Source of the DNA: Trachythela sp. YZ-2020
Lineage: Eukaryota; Cnidaria; Anthozoa; Malacalcyonacea; Clavulariidae
DNA length: 64,000 nt
Direction: 5' to 3'
Assembly: GCA_016169945.1 (NCBI GenBank)
Contig: JADLSH010000305.1
Span: 62,001 to 126,000 of the forward strand
Shown here: in pieces, positions 22,755 through 34,254 of the stretch
How positions within the stretch are numbered: the stretch's first letter is position 1
Layout: every line of letters starts with the position of its first letter
Program-made: the position numbers and the translations under genes
Notes under the pieces: model-generated
Database searches by the model: none
What the model saw: the letters and a program-made list of their open reading frames with translations, nothing else
What the model was told of the DNA's origin: nothing

Positions 22755-25186
22755 ATTATGTGAATTATGCATGTCCTATAGAATAACTTCTAATTAGATT
22801 TCTAACTATCAATATTTTGTGTCACCGTAGCAAACATTCACACACGGATTATCTTTCGCGCATGTTACTGCAGTAAACGTTTTTCGCACGGTCTGCGCGA
22901 ATTCTAATACTGCGCGAAGTTAAATACAAGTAACTATATTAATTTTAACCAATTTATCTATCTGGACACAAGATGCTTTTATTCGGAGTATGTTTTGTTT
23001 CATAATGCCATGTCAAAGTGGCGCTTTTTGATGCATGCAGCGATTAAAATTTCATGTTTCATATAATAATACAGGGTACTATGGTTTATCTAAGACAATA
23101 TGTATATCGGCATATGTAAACTTCTACATTTCTTTTTCTTCAGACTAAACTTAACGGGCAAGGCAAATTGTACTCAACGGGCAAGGCAAATTCAATGGAG
23201 CTAAAAGGCTAAATAAGGAAATAAATGAAGTAATAAAATATATAAGTTGTAACGAATGCAAATCCCGACTTCAGTGTTACGTGTTGACTTTGTTGTATTG
23301 ATTATCACACATACTTATCGGCAAAATGTCTGGATAAAGGTTTGAACTGGTTTATATTACCCAACCCTCTATAGAATGCAGATAGATAAATTAGCTAAAA
23401 TATAGTTACTTGTATTTAACTTCGCGCAGTATTAGAATTCGCGCAGACCGTGCGAAAAACGTTTACTGCAGTAACATGCGCGAAAGATAATCCATGTTTG
23501 CCTCGGTGACACAAAATATTGGGACATGCATAATTCACATATTTCTTTCCCATTTGGCCATGGATTCCAAATTGAAACTGCGCGAAAATACCGCATTAGT
23601 GTTATATATTTATACAGACATCTATTTTCAACCCTCAACATATTGTTTTCAACCCTCGACATATTGTTTTCAACCCTCGACATATTTTTTCGACCCTCGA
23701 CATATTTTTTCGACCCTCGACATTCTACCCTCGCCCTCGACCTAATACCCTCGACCCTCAACCCTCGACTATTAGTCAAACTCTTATTGGAGTTGTTATC
23801 GCAAATGTGTAAGATATATGTGTCAGTGTCGTTTCCTGGCCGTAACTATATATTTTTGGTACAAACAGTCTTCGGGTCAGTGTGTGAGTGTATGAATGTA
23901 AGATACGGATACGAACGCAAAGTTAGAGTTGGAGATACGCAGATAGAGATTGAGATTGGGTTTGAAATCGAATAGAGAACTGAATAAATTGAGCTTGTAC
24001 TGAACTGATTGACCGAGACTGACCAGTATTGTAAATTGTAAATTGTAATGTGTCTTTTTGTATAAAATAAAACGTGTAAAAAACGAAACGCGTGTGTGTA
24101 TATATATTGAGAACGTCTACGCAGGTCAATTCGTTGGAAGCAGACAGCGAATTCTGTGACAATCAGTGAAGGTTTAAAATGAGAATACACCAGCGGTTAA
24201 ATTCATACCGCCGTTACCGCGTACCTTCTAGCGCAATGGAGCGTATTATATTTACTGTTTTTAAAAACCTTTAGCTCTGCGGAGGAGAGAGAATAGACAA
24301 TGTTTCTATTTGAGATTGCTCAGTACTTAAATTTCAACGAGGGTAAGGATTTAGAGTCATAGCAAAACATTTACTTCCAGTATTTGAACTGACCAATCAT
24401 ATTTTATGTAATATTCCAACTGGTCAAAGCGTTTACTAACGCTCCGCCTCCAAACTTGAATGTTTTTGTAACGAAAATATCTTGCTGTAATGTTTGCAAT
24501 TTGATAATTTGCACTGGTAAAGTCAAAAATTAATATGACCAGTTAAATGAAACAGGATTTTACGTTTTCGAGATATTAACTATCAAATAATGTTTGCAAG
24601 TAAGAAAGGCTAGATGATGTGCACATGCTAAATATGCTTAAAAGTGCACCATTAAAAGCTTATCTTTCATTTTGGAAGTCTTTTTTCCACTAGTGATAGC
24701 AAGAATAAACTCTATTAATAGAGTATAGTAAAAGACACTGTTGCCTAAAGCCAGTATGCAAAAGTGAAAAGATTACGATAATTTTAATTTGTTTTGATGT
24801 TTTTCTTGGTTACGAAATTTTGCGCACTTCACTCCAAATAACTATAGAGTACTAGCTGTGTAGAAGTTTTAGGTCGCCTCAAAAATAGTCATTTTTGCTC
24901 ATCGAGGAAGCGGAACAATTGCGACTCTATTATTTAAAGCATTGCTCAATTAACGCATGATTATGCATCCATTTCCATTCCACCATAAATCCGTTATGCA
25001 TCCGCCATTCCTGATCTTTTAAACTCAAATATTCATTATTCCTTTTCCTACATGACCAACTTCCTTTTCATTTACTCACTATTCCGCATCTTCCACTGAT
25101 CTCAAAAGTAGACTGAATAGCGCTATACAATTACTTTATGGTTTCCGTGTTTGGATGGCCTGATCCAAACACTTGGGAATGTTGCG

Positions 25187-25253
25187 AGAGTTAAGAAAAG
25201 CGCGCGAAATCTCGAGCCGAAGGCGAGTGATTTTGCGCGCTTTTCTTAACTCT
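25187..25253. repeat. Near-perfect hairpin
   Basis: agagttaagaaaagcgcgc and its reverse complement flank a short centre (ctcgagccgaaggcgag). This is the core of a palindromic MITE or foldback repeat. The outer ends were not defined. Confidence 0.65.
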
Positions 25254-25258
25254 AATTT

Positions 25259-25990
25259 TATAAAACCTATTGCTCACTGGTGCAGAAAATGAAACCAGTT
25301 AAACATTGCCAGACAATAGAACTCCACCATTACTAATGACCAAACATACAGGACTATTTTTAAAGTATTACTACATTATTTTAACATATGAAGGATCTCA
25401 AGCAAAACAATTCTACCATAGTACGCTAAAAATTTATCAGTTGGTTCCTTAGTAATAGCTAACTTCCGGCTTCATTTTTAAGACAATAGATACTAAATCC
25501 AGTTCTATTTTCAGATCAGTGGCTTTGAGACTACAATGAGAAACTCGAACTCTTGAAGCAAGTCTACACTGGATGGCATCTGCCCACGCTTCGCGGTCAA
25601 TGTAAACAGTAAACGGAGACAAACATAAACTACTCTACGTATCGATCAAATGCCTTTTATCACGAGTAGGAAACAAACAAAACGCGTTGCTTTTATAGTA
25701 TAAAGCCTATTAATAGGGCCTGTGCTCGAAACGTCTACAATTTCATATTTTTTCTTATCCAAATTGACTGGCTTCCATCCCCGACAAAGAGAGATTTGAA
25801 ACATTTGCTTAGTGAAGCAAGTCTGAACGTGGCACCTGCCCACGCTTTCCCCTTGTCGAGAGTTCACCGCGGTACCACAACGTCACAACGACTTCACTGA
25901 TTACTACTAAAAGACCTTTTCACTTGACAGTCTGGCGTGATAATATTCACAAGAGTCAAGAGCTGAAAATTCTATAGTACTATACGCCGC
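25259..25990. other. Intergenic, dispersed repeats
   Basis: Holds two inverted copies of a short block with gaagcaagtct and tgcccacgctt (25555-25600, 25815-25870), which also appears at 51150-51215 upstream of the small orphan gene and in part at 30445. No exon seen. Confidence 0.4.
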
Positions 25991-25991
25991 T

Positions 25992-26240
25992 TAAGCCCGT
26001 TTTCCATTTCAACCGTATCGTAGCGAAACGTACCGGTGAGCATGCGTACATTGAAAATAGGTTAAAAAATTCACGTACTTCCAGGTGTATTCGCGTATCA
26101 AAATAAAAAGTTCGTCGCAAGTCAACTTTTTGGCGTACTACGGAAGTATTCTCCAACGAATATTCCCTAAATTTTGAAATTTAAAATTTGTTTTGATACG
26201 TTACGGTACGGCACGGGCGAAGTGGAAAATGGCCTTTAAG
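25992..26240. mobile_element. MITE with gttttcca termini
   Basis: Imperfect inverted ends, agcccgttttccatttc at left and gaagtggaaaatggcc at right, with TTAA-like sequence outside each. Interior repeats include a gtacgtttcg-type word. Non-coding; possibly Harbinger-like, but the target duplication is not clean. Confidence 0.5.
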
Positions 26241-26339
26241 CCTTAACCCCCACGGTTATTGAAGAATATATTTTAACATTTTGTTGCAATATTGTTGCAA
26301 CGTGGCATGCATAAAAACATCCAGTCTGACTATAAAATC

Positions 26340-26540
26340 GTTTGAAGTTAATCAATATGACATGCAGTATTGAAGGGTTTTGTAGATGGGAAATTATTGA
26401 GTGTAAATTATATACATTTATTAGACCTAACCAGGAACAGCTGCGAAAAATGCAACTATAGGTCCCTGGCAGGAATCGAACCTGCGGCCCTGCGATTCCG
26501 GTGCAGCGCTCTCACCAACTGAGCTACAGAGTCCAATTGT
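26340..26540 (-). repeat. tRNA-derived SINE
   Basis: On the minus strand a tRNA-like head (26461-26534) is followed by a body with cctatagttgcatttttcgc, ctgttcctggttaggtct and a tail containing cccatctacaaaacccttc. A second, headless copy of the tail lies inverted at about 26636-26765. Partial copies recur in the 2.2-kb array (34255, 36451, 38645). Confidence 0.8.
26461..26534 (-). tRNA. tRNA-like SINE head, probably not a functional tRNA
   Basis: Has a D arm, TpsiC arm and both internal promoter boxes (tagctcagttgg; ggttcgattcc). Faults: the base before the anticodon is C rather than U, the last anticodon-stem pair is A-C and an acceptor pair is A-A. By position the anticodon would be GGA, but there is no long variable arm as in serine tRNA. 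The SINE body follows directly. Confidence 0.6.
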
Positions 26541-26929
26541 CGAGCTCTAAACACAAGTTCATGTATATATACTAGGGTACTGCCATGTTAAGTTGTGGGT
26601 AAATATCAAGATTTTGTTGGCATCTCACTCGATTGAATAATAATTGAAGGGTTTTGTAAATGGAAAATTATTGAGGTTAGGTCTAATAAATGTATATAGG
26701 TCTATATAATTTACAGTCCATAATTTTCCATCTACAAAACCCTTCAATTATTATTCAATCGAATGAGATGCCAACAAAATCTTAATATGACAGTATGTAT
26801 TGGTAGCCCGGTTCGCTAAACACTGCAAGTGCTATCGCATGAAATAGTTATTGATAATTATATTAGATTTATTGATATATATAGAAGATTATATTATAGA
26901 AGATTAAATTTAGCTATGTATTTTAGTAC

Positions 26930-27600
26930 CTTGGACCAGGTTGTGTAGGTTCTTCCTTTTCTTAGTCAGTTTCCTCTGGTATCTCCACTTGACACAAAAA
27001 CGTTTTTGACATGAACTTGCTATATACACATACATTTGGAGTATATATTCCTATTACAATATTTATTTAGCTTGTTAAAGCTTCGTGAAAGAGAACACTG
27101 AACTAATTATCATATTAGACTTAAAACTACGAACAATTTTACTGTCTGCTTTGCCGTGGTTTTAATAATAATATATAGAAAATTCCCTTGGGTATCGTTT
27201 CTCGCAAGTATATGATTTCGGCGTTTCGAGAAAGGCTCTAGATAGTTATTATTTCTATAATTTCTGACAAAAGGCCATGGCTCGAAACGTCAGGCTTGCG
27301 AGAATCCATACTCAAAAGGTTTCCGTTTAGATCAGTATATCTAAAGCATAGGGCCGTGCATGTATTCCTGTAGCTCTGCCTCTATCTGCATGACTTATCC
27401 ATTCATGGTGGTTTAAAGGGTTTGGCGAGTTGAAGTTTGGGCAGGTGAAAATGATGGAGTTAAAAGGGATAACATCCCCATGTTTCGTGGACGAATATAT
27501 TTCTCCTTGATCATGACCCCAATCACAAACCTATTCCGCCTAACCCTATTGTGCGCGAAACACAAGGACATAGCCCAAAGGCGGGGAGCCGGATATTGAG
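26930..27600 (-). repeat. Conserved 3' flank of gene 3
   Basis: This block (ggttgtgtaggttcttcc, ctcgaaacgtcagg, ctgtagctctgcctctatct, gggtttggcgagttgaag) recurs downstream of gene 4 (39352-39851 and 41143-41385) and gene 5 (about 58905-59600), and in each unit of the 2.2-kb array. It holds a degenerate hammerhead-like motif near 27263-27305. Confidence 0.75.
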
Positions 27601-27754
27601 CCTAAGCAGGATACCTAAAACCATCGTTGCATATCACTTTGCGCATTGTTGTAATAATTATTACTAATATAAAAAAGGTTAATATACAATTTAACTAACA
27701 ATACTTGGTATATTCATTTTGAAGGACTTTCTCCGTCTTTTGTGTCAAGTCTAA

Positions 27755-28927
27755 CTAAGTGCTTGGGTTGTTTCCCTCCTGCTCATCTGTCGACTTTGGC
27801 TTGGGTAGAACAGGTGGTTTCGTTTTTGACCTTTCCCCATCTGTTGACGTGGTTGCAGTTGGTTTTTCTGCATCTGTTGACGTGGTTGCAGTTGGTTTTT
27901 CTGCATCTGTTGACGTGGTTGCAGTTGGTTTTTCTGCATTTGTTGACGGGGTTGCAGTTGGTTTTTCTGCATTTGTTGACGTGTTTGCAGTTTGTGTCTG
28001 TCGTTCATTTGTTGATGTGGTTTCAGTTTGTGTCTCTCCATTTGTTGAAGTGGGTGCAGTTGGTCTCGATTGGTAACACTGTTGGTTACCTATCAATTTT
28101 GAACATGGCTCAGAAAAGAGGTCTTTCTCACCATGAAATATCTTTTGCCAAAAGAAGTAAAGCAACCTTGTTTGGAACGCCAAATTGAAACCAAAAAGTA
28201 TGATACGAAACCCCTTCAAAGACTCGTCTGGAAACCTTTTTTCGATCATTGGTGCCACATCGTATGCCACATCAAGCATGACGGCCAAGAGAATGCAGGT
28301 TGTTTCAAGGAAATACATAACAAGAGTAATCCAGTAAAAGAAGAAAAGTATGTTTTCAGTCGAGCCGTCACAACAGCTTGCACGACGACAACCTGTACAA
28401 CAACGATTTGTAGGACAACAACCTTCAGGACAACAACCTTCAGGACAACCTTCAGGACAAGAATCTTCAGGACAACAACTTACAGGTCTCCAGCGTACAC
28501 GCGGCGTGTAATTTAAACACCAGACAACGCATAACATTACGCCAGGCCAACAACACAGAAAAACTGATGTTAACTTGCTCAAATGAGTGGGTCCTTTAAG
28601 AACTCGTATAGCATAAAATGCTGTTGCTAGTATGGTTAAAAATAGAAGAGATATGAACGAGCCCTTCTTGAAGGCCTTTCTTGCGCTCTTGCATTGGATG
28701 TTCAGCAATTTGATTTTCCTATTGACGTAAAGGATATGGAAAACTAGAATTGAAGATATAATTGAGAATAACATCCACAAAAAGATCCAAACTTCTGGAT
28801 TCGGTACAATTCCATCTTGATGGCAATCGATAACTGATGCGTGTTCAAAGATAATGCACTTTGTGTCGTAATTGGTAAAAGAGATTAGTGATACCAGTCG
28901 ACAAATGACCAAAATGCCGAACAACAT
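27755..28927 (-). CDS. Gene 3 last exon: multi-membrane protein, subfamily B
   Basis: Opens after an acceptor (ctattttcag) at 28928 and reads 390 codons to a stop at 27755. Same plan as genes 1 and 2: a hydrophobic segment at the start, C-x10-C loop (C-I-I-F-E-H-A-S-V-I-D-C), further segments, a Y-T-P-R-V-R-W motif, then two more segments and F-F-W-Q-K-I-F-H-G-E-K-D-L-F-S-E-P. Two additions define subfamily B: a Cys-rich loop of C-P-E-G type repeats between segments four and five (about residues 145-185), and a tail with imperfect 11-residue repeats (T-S-T-N-A-E-K-P-T-A-T). The ATG at 28927 is at the exon edge and need not be the start. Only a damaged first exon is visible upstream (29993-30127). 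Function unknown. Confidence 0.75.
   Translation of the reverse strand: MLFGILVICRLVSLISFTNYDTKCIIFEHASVIDCHQDGIVPNPEVWIFLWMLFSIISSILVFHILYVNRKIKLLNIQCKSARKAFKKGSFISLLFLTILATAFYAIRVLKGPTHLSKLTSVFLCCWPGVMLCVVWCLNYTPRVRWRPVSCCPEDSCPEGCPEGCCPEGCCPTNRCCTGCRRASCCDGSTENILFFFYWITLVMYFLETTCILLAVMLDVAYDVAPMIEKRFPDESLKGFRIILFGFNLAFQTRLLYFFWQKIFHGEKDLFSEPCSKLIGNQQCYQSRPTAPTSTNGETQTETTSTNERQTQTANTSTNAEKPTATPSTNAEKPTATTSTDAEKPTATTSTDAEKPTATTSTDGERSKTKPPVLPKPKSTDEQEGNNPST
27840..27990 (-). repeat. Coding minisatellite, 33-base unit (gene 3 tail)
   Basis: About four to five copies of a 33-base unit containing gttgcagttggtttttctgc encode the 11-residue Thr-rich repeats of the gene 3 tail. The plus-strand ORFs over this array are mirror artefacts. 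Confidence 0.85.
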
Positions 28928-29992
28928 CTGAAAATAGATATATTTGGACTTTACTTCTTTAGATTTCTAAATACAGACATAAACATGCATAATAGCATCA
29001 TAGAATACTCTCCCGGAGCATTTACAGTATATGCAACTTGCATAATATAAAAGAGTGTACAGGGTGTAAAAAAAACGGAGTCCTCGCTTCAAATGTAAAT
29101 TTTGAAAAGACTACTAGAGTAAAATGTTCATGTTTATATTCATTTTAAAGCGTAGCCATTCAGCTTTCTAACGATTGGTTTGCGAGTAATAATATTTTAA
29201 GTGACTGTGATTGGAGAATCTAAAATTTGAGATGCGATAATAATTATTGATAGTAATTTATTTTTATAAACAAAGCGATAAAATTGGACATTATGGCAAA
29301 GAATCATCAAAACCAAACAACTACGGCTTTCCATGCACTACTTTGAGTTCATTTAAAAACTTAACATGCTTTACGGTTGCGGTTTAAAGGTGGTTTAAAC
29401 CGTGGTTTAAGCATGAACCAACTAATTGCCAATTTATGTTTACATCGCCGTGCGATCCACGGCGTTTGTGTCGATGATGCACGTAAAATTGTTTTATGGT
29501 AATTTCTGAATTGGACTTAGGAGTATGCAATAAATAAAACTATCGAATATCTTGTAAAAAGTTATTAAATTATTCTTAATCCTTTTTCTCGTGTGGCAAG
29601 GACAATATTGAAGTTTAAACAACAAAATTCAAGTCTCAAGAATTTAACACGCGATTATGTCTATGGACTGAACAATTAGTACAATTGCATAATTAAGCGA
29701 CATCTAAAACTGATGGGTTCTACTAAATTTTCTCTTGTGCAGTTATTACTTGCATTAAGGACACCAATGACGACTTGTTCGAAAGCGAAAAGAACAGGCT
29801 TTAAAATAAGACCTAAATCACGTTATATGGTCCAGTATTCCGAACGTTATTAAGTATGAAAGATGGACTCACAAAAATACTGCTCTGCATGATTAAACAT
29901 CTTGAACACCAAAATTCATCAGGCTATACCTAGCTTCGAAAGTTCGATCGCAAAAAGTGAATTGACTACGCGTTCCCAACCAGAGTACGTAC

Positions 29993-30127
29993 CTTGGCCT
30001 TGCCTATTCCTTTCATAATTTTACATAGACTCATAGTTTGCTAGATTGGTCACCTTGTTTAATTTCATTGCTTTGATTTTGATTCAAAGCCTCGCTCTCT
30101 TGAGAAGTATTATATACCCACAGCCAT
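29993..30127 (-). pseudogene. Damaged first exon of gene 3
   Basis: Clearly homologous to the first exon of gene 4 (43302-43420), with the same ATG context (M-A-V-G start) and a donor AAG then GTACGT at 29992. However, a four-base net insertion brings TAA in as codon 6, and the later frame is also shifted. Either gene 3 uses another first exon, or it is inactive, or the assembly contains indel errors here. Confidence 0.6.
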
Positions 30128-30445
30128 CTACTTTGTTTTTCACTGTTGTCTTCGCTTCTTTAATCACTGGACTTTTCGAAAAGTTCCAGTACAGTTTAAA
30201 ACAAACGTGTTACGTGTTGGACAATTTGAACTTGTTTACGAGTTAAAAACAAAAAAGGAAGTGTTTCGCCTAATTCCAAGAATAAGACAAAGCTTTTTTT
30301 CAGACCTCATAAAAAGAGAAGATAGCAGATAACAGAAACATTGTCTATCATGCTGATGTGCAATTTTAATTTCAATGTTCACAAGAACATTTGAGCGGTT
30401 TCAATCACTCAACTGATCATATTTAATTACCTCACGCTGGTTCCC
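30128..30445 (-). promoter_or_regulatory. 5' flank of gene 3
   Basis: Shares extended identity with the upstream region of gene 4 (43421-43830) and with 21560-21835. It probably contains the promoter of subfamily B genes; no single element can be assigned. Confidence 0.45.
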
Positions 30446-30841
30446 GTCGAGTTCACCGCGATATTGTTCATGTATTTATTGTATTTTCAGGTAGTTTGAT
30501 CCTAGTACAGAACCGTAGCATATCGTGTACAGACATTATAAATACAACCGCGTCGCAATATTATTGCAACGACTAACGTCAAACCTGCCAACCCCTGAGT
30601 TGCAGTTTAAAAAGTTGTGAGATTGATTGAAAAATCGTGAGATACAAAATGGCAGAGAATTCTGCAGTTTGGGCAGATGCCTAAATATATAATGGCGGCC
30701 ATGTATGACATCTATTTTGCTTTCAGTTTCGAGAATGTAACAAAAACATGGACAAAAGGGATATTTCTTACTTTTTCAATGTCTTAAAAAAGCTCTGCGT
30801 TATCTTTTAATTACCTAAGTAAATTTTCAACAGATTTTGCA

Positions 30842-32883
30842 CAGAGGAGGTCGGACAAGCAATTAGCGAGTTGTCACGTGAGCTCTCGACCAATGAGATC
30901 ACTCTATTTTCTCTTCGTGTTTCTGAAAAATTTGGGCAGAAAAATTTGCATTCGACGCAAAATAAATCGAGAAAAAACATTAATATTAAAATTTTCTTGC
31001 AAACTTTCAAGTGTAGTGGTACTACTACTAAAGATCTGGTGATGTCTGCAAAAATCTCTGAGGTAAACGTTATTTTCAATGTTATTTTGATGTTTGAAGT
31101 TAGTCGACTCCCCGCGACGTGTTGACTCAAGTCTAAATATGTTTACAATGTTTAAAATGAAATATCTAGAAATTCCCACGGTTCGATTTTCTTCATTTTT
31201 GGTAGTCGTCAAGACAAAAATATAAGCTTTAAATCTGCTGGAATGATCCCGGTGATCCCCCGGCAGTTTTCGAGATATTAGGCATTGAAGTGACCATAGT
31301 CATTTCGACGTTTGCCAAAATGGCGTCTAATAGTTTAGGAAGACACCAAAGCTTGTTTTTCCCAATGAATCTTGAAACTTCTTTAATATAAAGAGCGTTA
31401 TTCTTTAGAGTAAGCGTTAAAGTACTTTTGAATGAATTTTAGGAGATATTTGCGTGTTGTTTAGAGATTTTATATCTGGGCTAGTGTCTGGCTCTGTCTG
31501 CAATTTTGTTATCTGACGGCCCACTCGACTCGCAAATATCGAATATTTTGTCATTGTTATTCAATTTTTTTCCTGGAATGCATCCATGCTATTTCAGTAA
31601 CTATTGATCTACCTATGTGAGCAGTATTTTGTAAGGTAAACGTTATTTTGATCTTTTATGTAGGCTGTACGTCGTCATATTGTATTAATCCGATGCCATT
31701 TCTGTCAACAATCTTTGAAGTTGAACACCTCGAATTTCCACAATTGTCGCAGTGTTGCTCGTATTTTTCTGAAGGAGTTGACTTTACTGTTTAAAATAAG
31801 TGCTGAGTTTTGAAAGAAAATTTTAGAAGTAAAATTTGTTGTTTATTTACAGATTTGTATTTTGGGTTGAATTCTATCATTGTATTGTTAATTTGCCTTC
31901 TTGGTGAATATTTGCTTTCTTTAATATTTCTTTATATATGTAGAGAATGAGCAGAGATATTATATTTTATGCATGTACTATGTATTTTCAATAAAAATGG
32001 AACTGTATATTACTGTATAAACTTTTATTGTTTTTTTGTTTTGTCTACATTTCACCAGTAATTTCTGTTGCAAAAGTATATGTTTAAGCTGATGAATAGA
32101 AGTTCTTTGACAACCCCAATATGGCGGTTTTCAGTAGTCACAATGTGCTATTGGGATTGGGATAAATAAATACCTAAATACATATTAAAAGTCGAACCTT
32201 TGATGCCAGCAGAATCAATTTGGCCAATAAATATTTAGTTTTTCTCACTATTTGCACAATGCACATTACAAATACAGACGATCCAAGCAGTGGGTCAGCT
32301 TATGAAATCATTTACTTAAGTGTATGTATACATAGTGTCTAGTTAGACCCTTCATTCTCATCTTTTCCTCGATCACTTCTGTCTTTCCATGAATGAGGAG
32401 TAAATATGTGTGTATTGTAAATAATGCATAGTATAATTTTGTTAAATGTAATTTATAACTGCAGGATCCCACTGAAAAACACTTCGGTGATGTGGGTATC
32501 CTGGTTAAATATAAATGAATAATAAAATAAAAAATATACAAAATGCAACACTGAAAAAAGTGTCCACAAATTACATATATAATTTCAACACATGAACATT
32601 TATATTGACCACAAGACCAGTTGATCACACGCAGCCTTTGAGATTTCTGCACAAATAAATCCATTAAACGGACTCAAAGAGCCTTGTTATACATCGAACA
32701 CAAACACTAAACACATCCATAATGATGGCATTGAGTCTCTGGATCAATAGCGTCCATTTTCGCAGAATTTGCTATGGCCAGAGATGTTGACTTCACGGCA
32801 GTCAACGCATAAATGAGGCCGCACGTGGAAACATACGCTCATTACCCATGATGCCTTGCGGCCTGCTTGTCCGACCTCCTCTG
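30842..32883. mobile_element. 2.0-kb DNA transposon with 9-bp target duplication
   Basis: Perfect 20-base terminal inverted repeats (cagaggaggtcggacaagca) flanked by exact 9-base direct repeats gattttgca (30833-30841, 32884-32892). Nine-base duplications suggest a Mutator-like element, though the CAGAGG terminus also resembles hAT ends. No ORF in the 2042 bases looks like a transposase, so it is non-autonomous or degenerate. Confidence 0.85.
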
Positions 32884-32892
32884 GATTTTGCA

Positions 32893-33025
32893 GAATATAC
32901 CCAGAATTAGCAATCAGGGGAAGTCCATTTCTACGTAAAATGACATAAGCATTGTCTATATATAAACCGAGGCTTGTTTTTACGTCAACACTTCGTCGGT
33001 TATAGTCACTGATCTCATAGTAGAC
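32893..33025 (+). promoter_or_regulatory. Duplicate of the small orphan gene promoter
   Basis: Over about 110 bases this matches 51238-51350, including cagaattag, caggggaagtcc, acgtaaaatgacata, the TATA region tatatataaaccgaggc (32957-32973) and tcaacacttcg. The coding sequence is absent: a LINE 3' tail begins at 33031. Confidence 0.75.
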
Positions 33026-33028
33026 TGG

Positions 33029-33030
<2 letters not shown>

Positions 33031-33076
<46 letters not shown>
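33031..33076. repeat. (ATA)n tail of a LINE
   Basis: About 15 trinucleotide units adjoin the 3' end of a minus-strand LINE, typical of CR1/L2-like retrotransposon tails. Confidence 0.85.
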
Positions 33077-33078
<2 letters not shown>

Positions 33079-33331
33079 GTCTTTATTTAATACTTCAGAA
33101 CACACGTCTGAGTTTACATTGTAAAAAATATAAAATACAATCTAATATAGGTGATTATAATATTAACACATATGTACAATTAAGTTACAAATATTAATAG
33201 TATTAAAAATGTAGAGTTAAAAATTGATTAGACAAAGTTAAAAAGGCATCTATTTATAAAAGCACTTTTAAAACGTTCTGTCCTAATGCGAGGAAGTTCG
33301 AATTCGTGTCCCCTTGGCCTTAGCTGTCTTT

Positions 33332-34250
33332 TTAATTTATCTGGTAGAAGCTGCTGCAATGCATTATCCTTGTTAAGTAATATTTTATCCCAGAGTTTCT
33401 TGTCACGTTTGCTACATATATCTTTAATATTCCGTCTTCCAATATATAACCATTTCTGTGTGCCCGATTTATAAATTTATCAATTTGACTAATGTATTTA
33501 TTAAAATATGCGCCTCCCCAAAGTTCTATCCCGTAAGTAATTATTGGCATAATTAGACTATTAAACAGCATGTCTAATTGTTCGACTGGGAGACCATAGT
33601 ATTTACACACACGCATTGTGTACATTCTCGTACTGGCTTTTGTCAACATTTCTTCAAATTGCATGTCCCACTTGCCGGAATATCTTCAAGTGTAATTCCT
33701 AAAATCTTTAGCCATGTCTTTCTTTCAATGAGTGGGAAGGGAACAGGTAACGACATAGGAGCATTTCCTCGAACAATCATTTCATACGTCTTTTTCATAT
33801 TTAACGACATTCGATTATTTTCTGTCCATACCTGTATACATCTACCTCAGCTTGCGATGCGTCTCCGTTTTCGTTTCCTGGTACTCCTAATGTCATATCA
33901 TCCGCGAACTTAATTAGCTGGTTAATTGGATCAACTGTTTTAATATCATTCACCATGATCGAAAACAGGACAGGGCCCAAAACTGTTCCTCGAGGAACCC
34001 CTCGATTAATATTCAAATATTCAGTTTCTATTCCATCCACTACTACTCTTTGTTTTCTGTTCTTCAAATAGTCGATTAACCAATTTACGATATACGGATT
34101 GATAGGAAGCTTCTTGATCTTTCCACATAAGATATCATGTGGAACGCTATCGAATGCTTTGCTAAAGTCATAAGATATTACCTGACATATTTAGCATCTC
34201 TTTCTAACCATCGTAGCCATATAGCTTCTATCACAAGAAGCCCAGGCTCT
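33332..34250 (-). pseudogene. Non-LTR retrotransposon RT fragment, copy 1
   Basis: Minus-strand remnant of a CR1/L2/Jockey-like ORF2. Readable motifs include D-F-S-K-A-F-D-S-V-P-H, R-G-V-P-R-G-T-V-L-G-P, the catalytic F-A-D-D box and a thumb region with I-T-Y-G-I-E-L-W-G. It is 5'-truncated near 34250, has a one-base deletion near 34184 relative to copies 2 and 3, and another frameshift between the F-A-D-D part and the thumb. Not active. Confidence 0.88.
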
Positions 34251-34254
34251 ATTA

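Larger units (their letters stand above)
22084..23783. mobile_element. 1.7-kb foldback transposon with repetitive arms
   Basis: Ends gagtttgactaatagtcgag and its exact reverse complement, with ttattg on both sides (22078-22083, 23784-23789). The arms extend hundreds of bases: tandem gtcgagggtcgaaaaaatat units, then about 70 bases shared, then a further segment (22755-22940 against 23395-23535). The left arm has an extra stretch of about 400 bases, probably a nested insertion. Arm repeats differ in copy number. No transposase seen. Confidence 0.82.

Noticed and set aside
26461..26534. Functional serine tRNA on the minus strand
   Set aside because: C before the anticodon, stem mismatches, no long variable arm and a SINE body attached directly; treated as a SINE head.
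27742..28188. Plus-strand ORFs with repeated F-L-H-L-L-T-W-L-Q and S-A-F-V-D-V-V units (also 41391-41874)
   Set aside because: They are complements of the 33-base coding minisatellite of genes 3 and 4, whose minus frames carry the conserved membrane protein.
30871..31125. ORFs on both strands at the start of the 9-bp-duplication transposon
   Set aside because: They overlap on opposite strands, have no transposase motif and look like chance ORFs.
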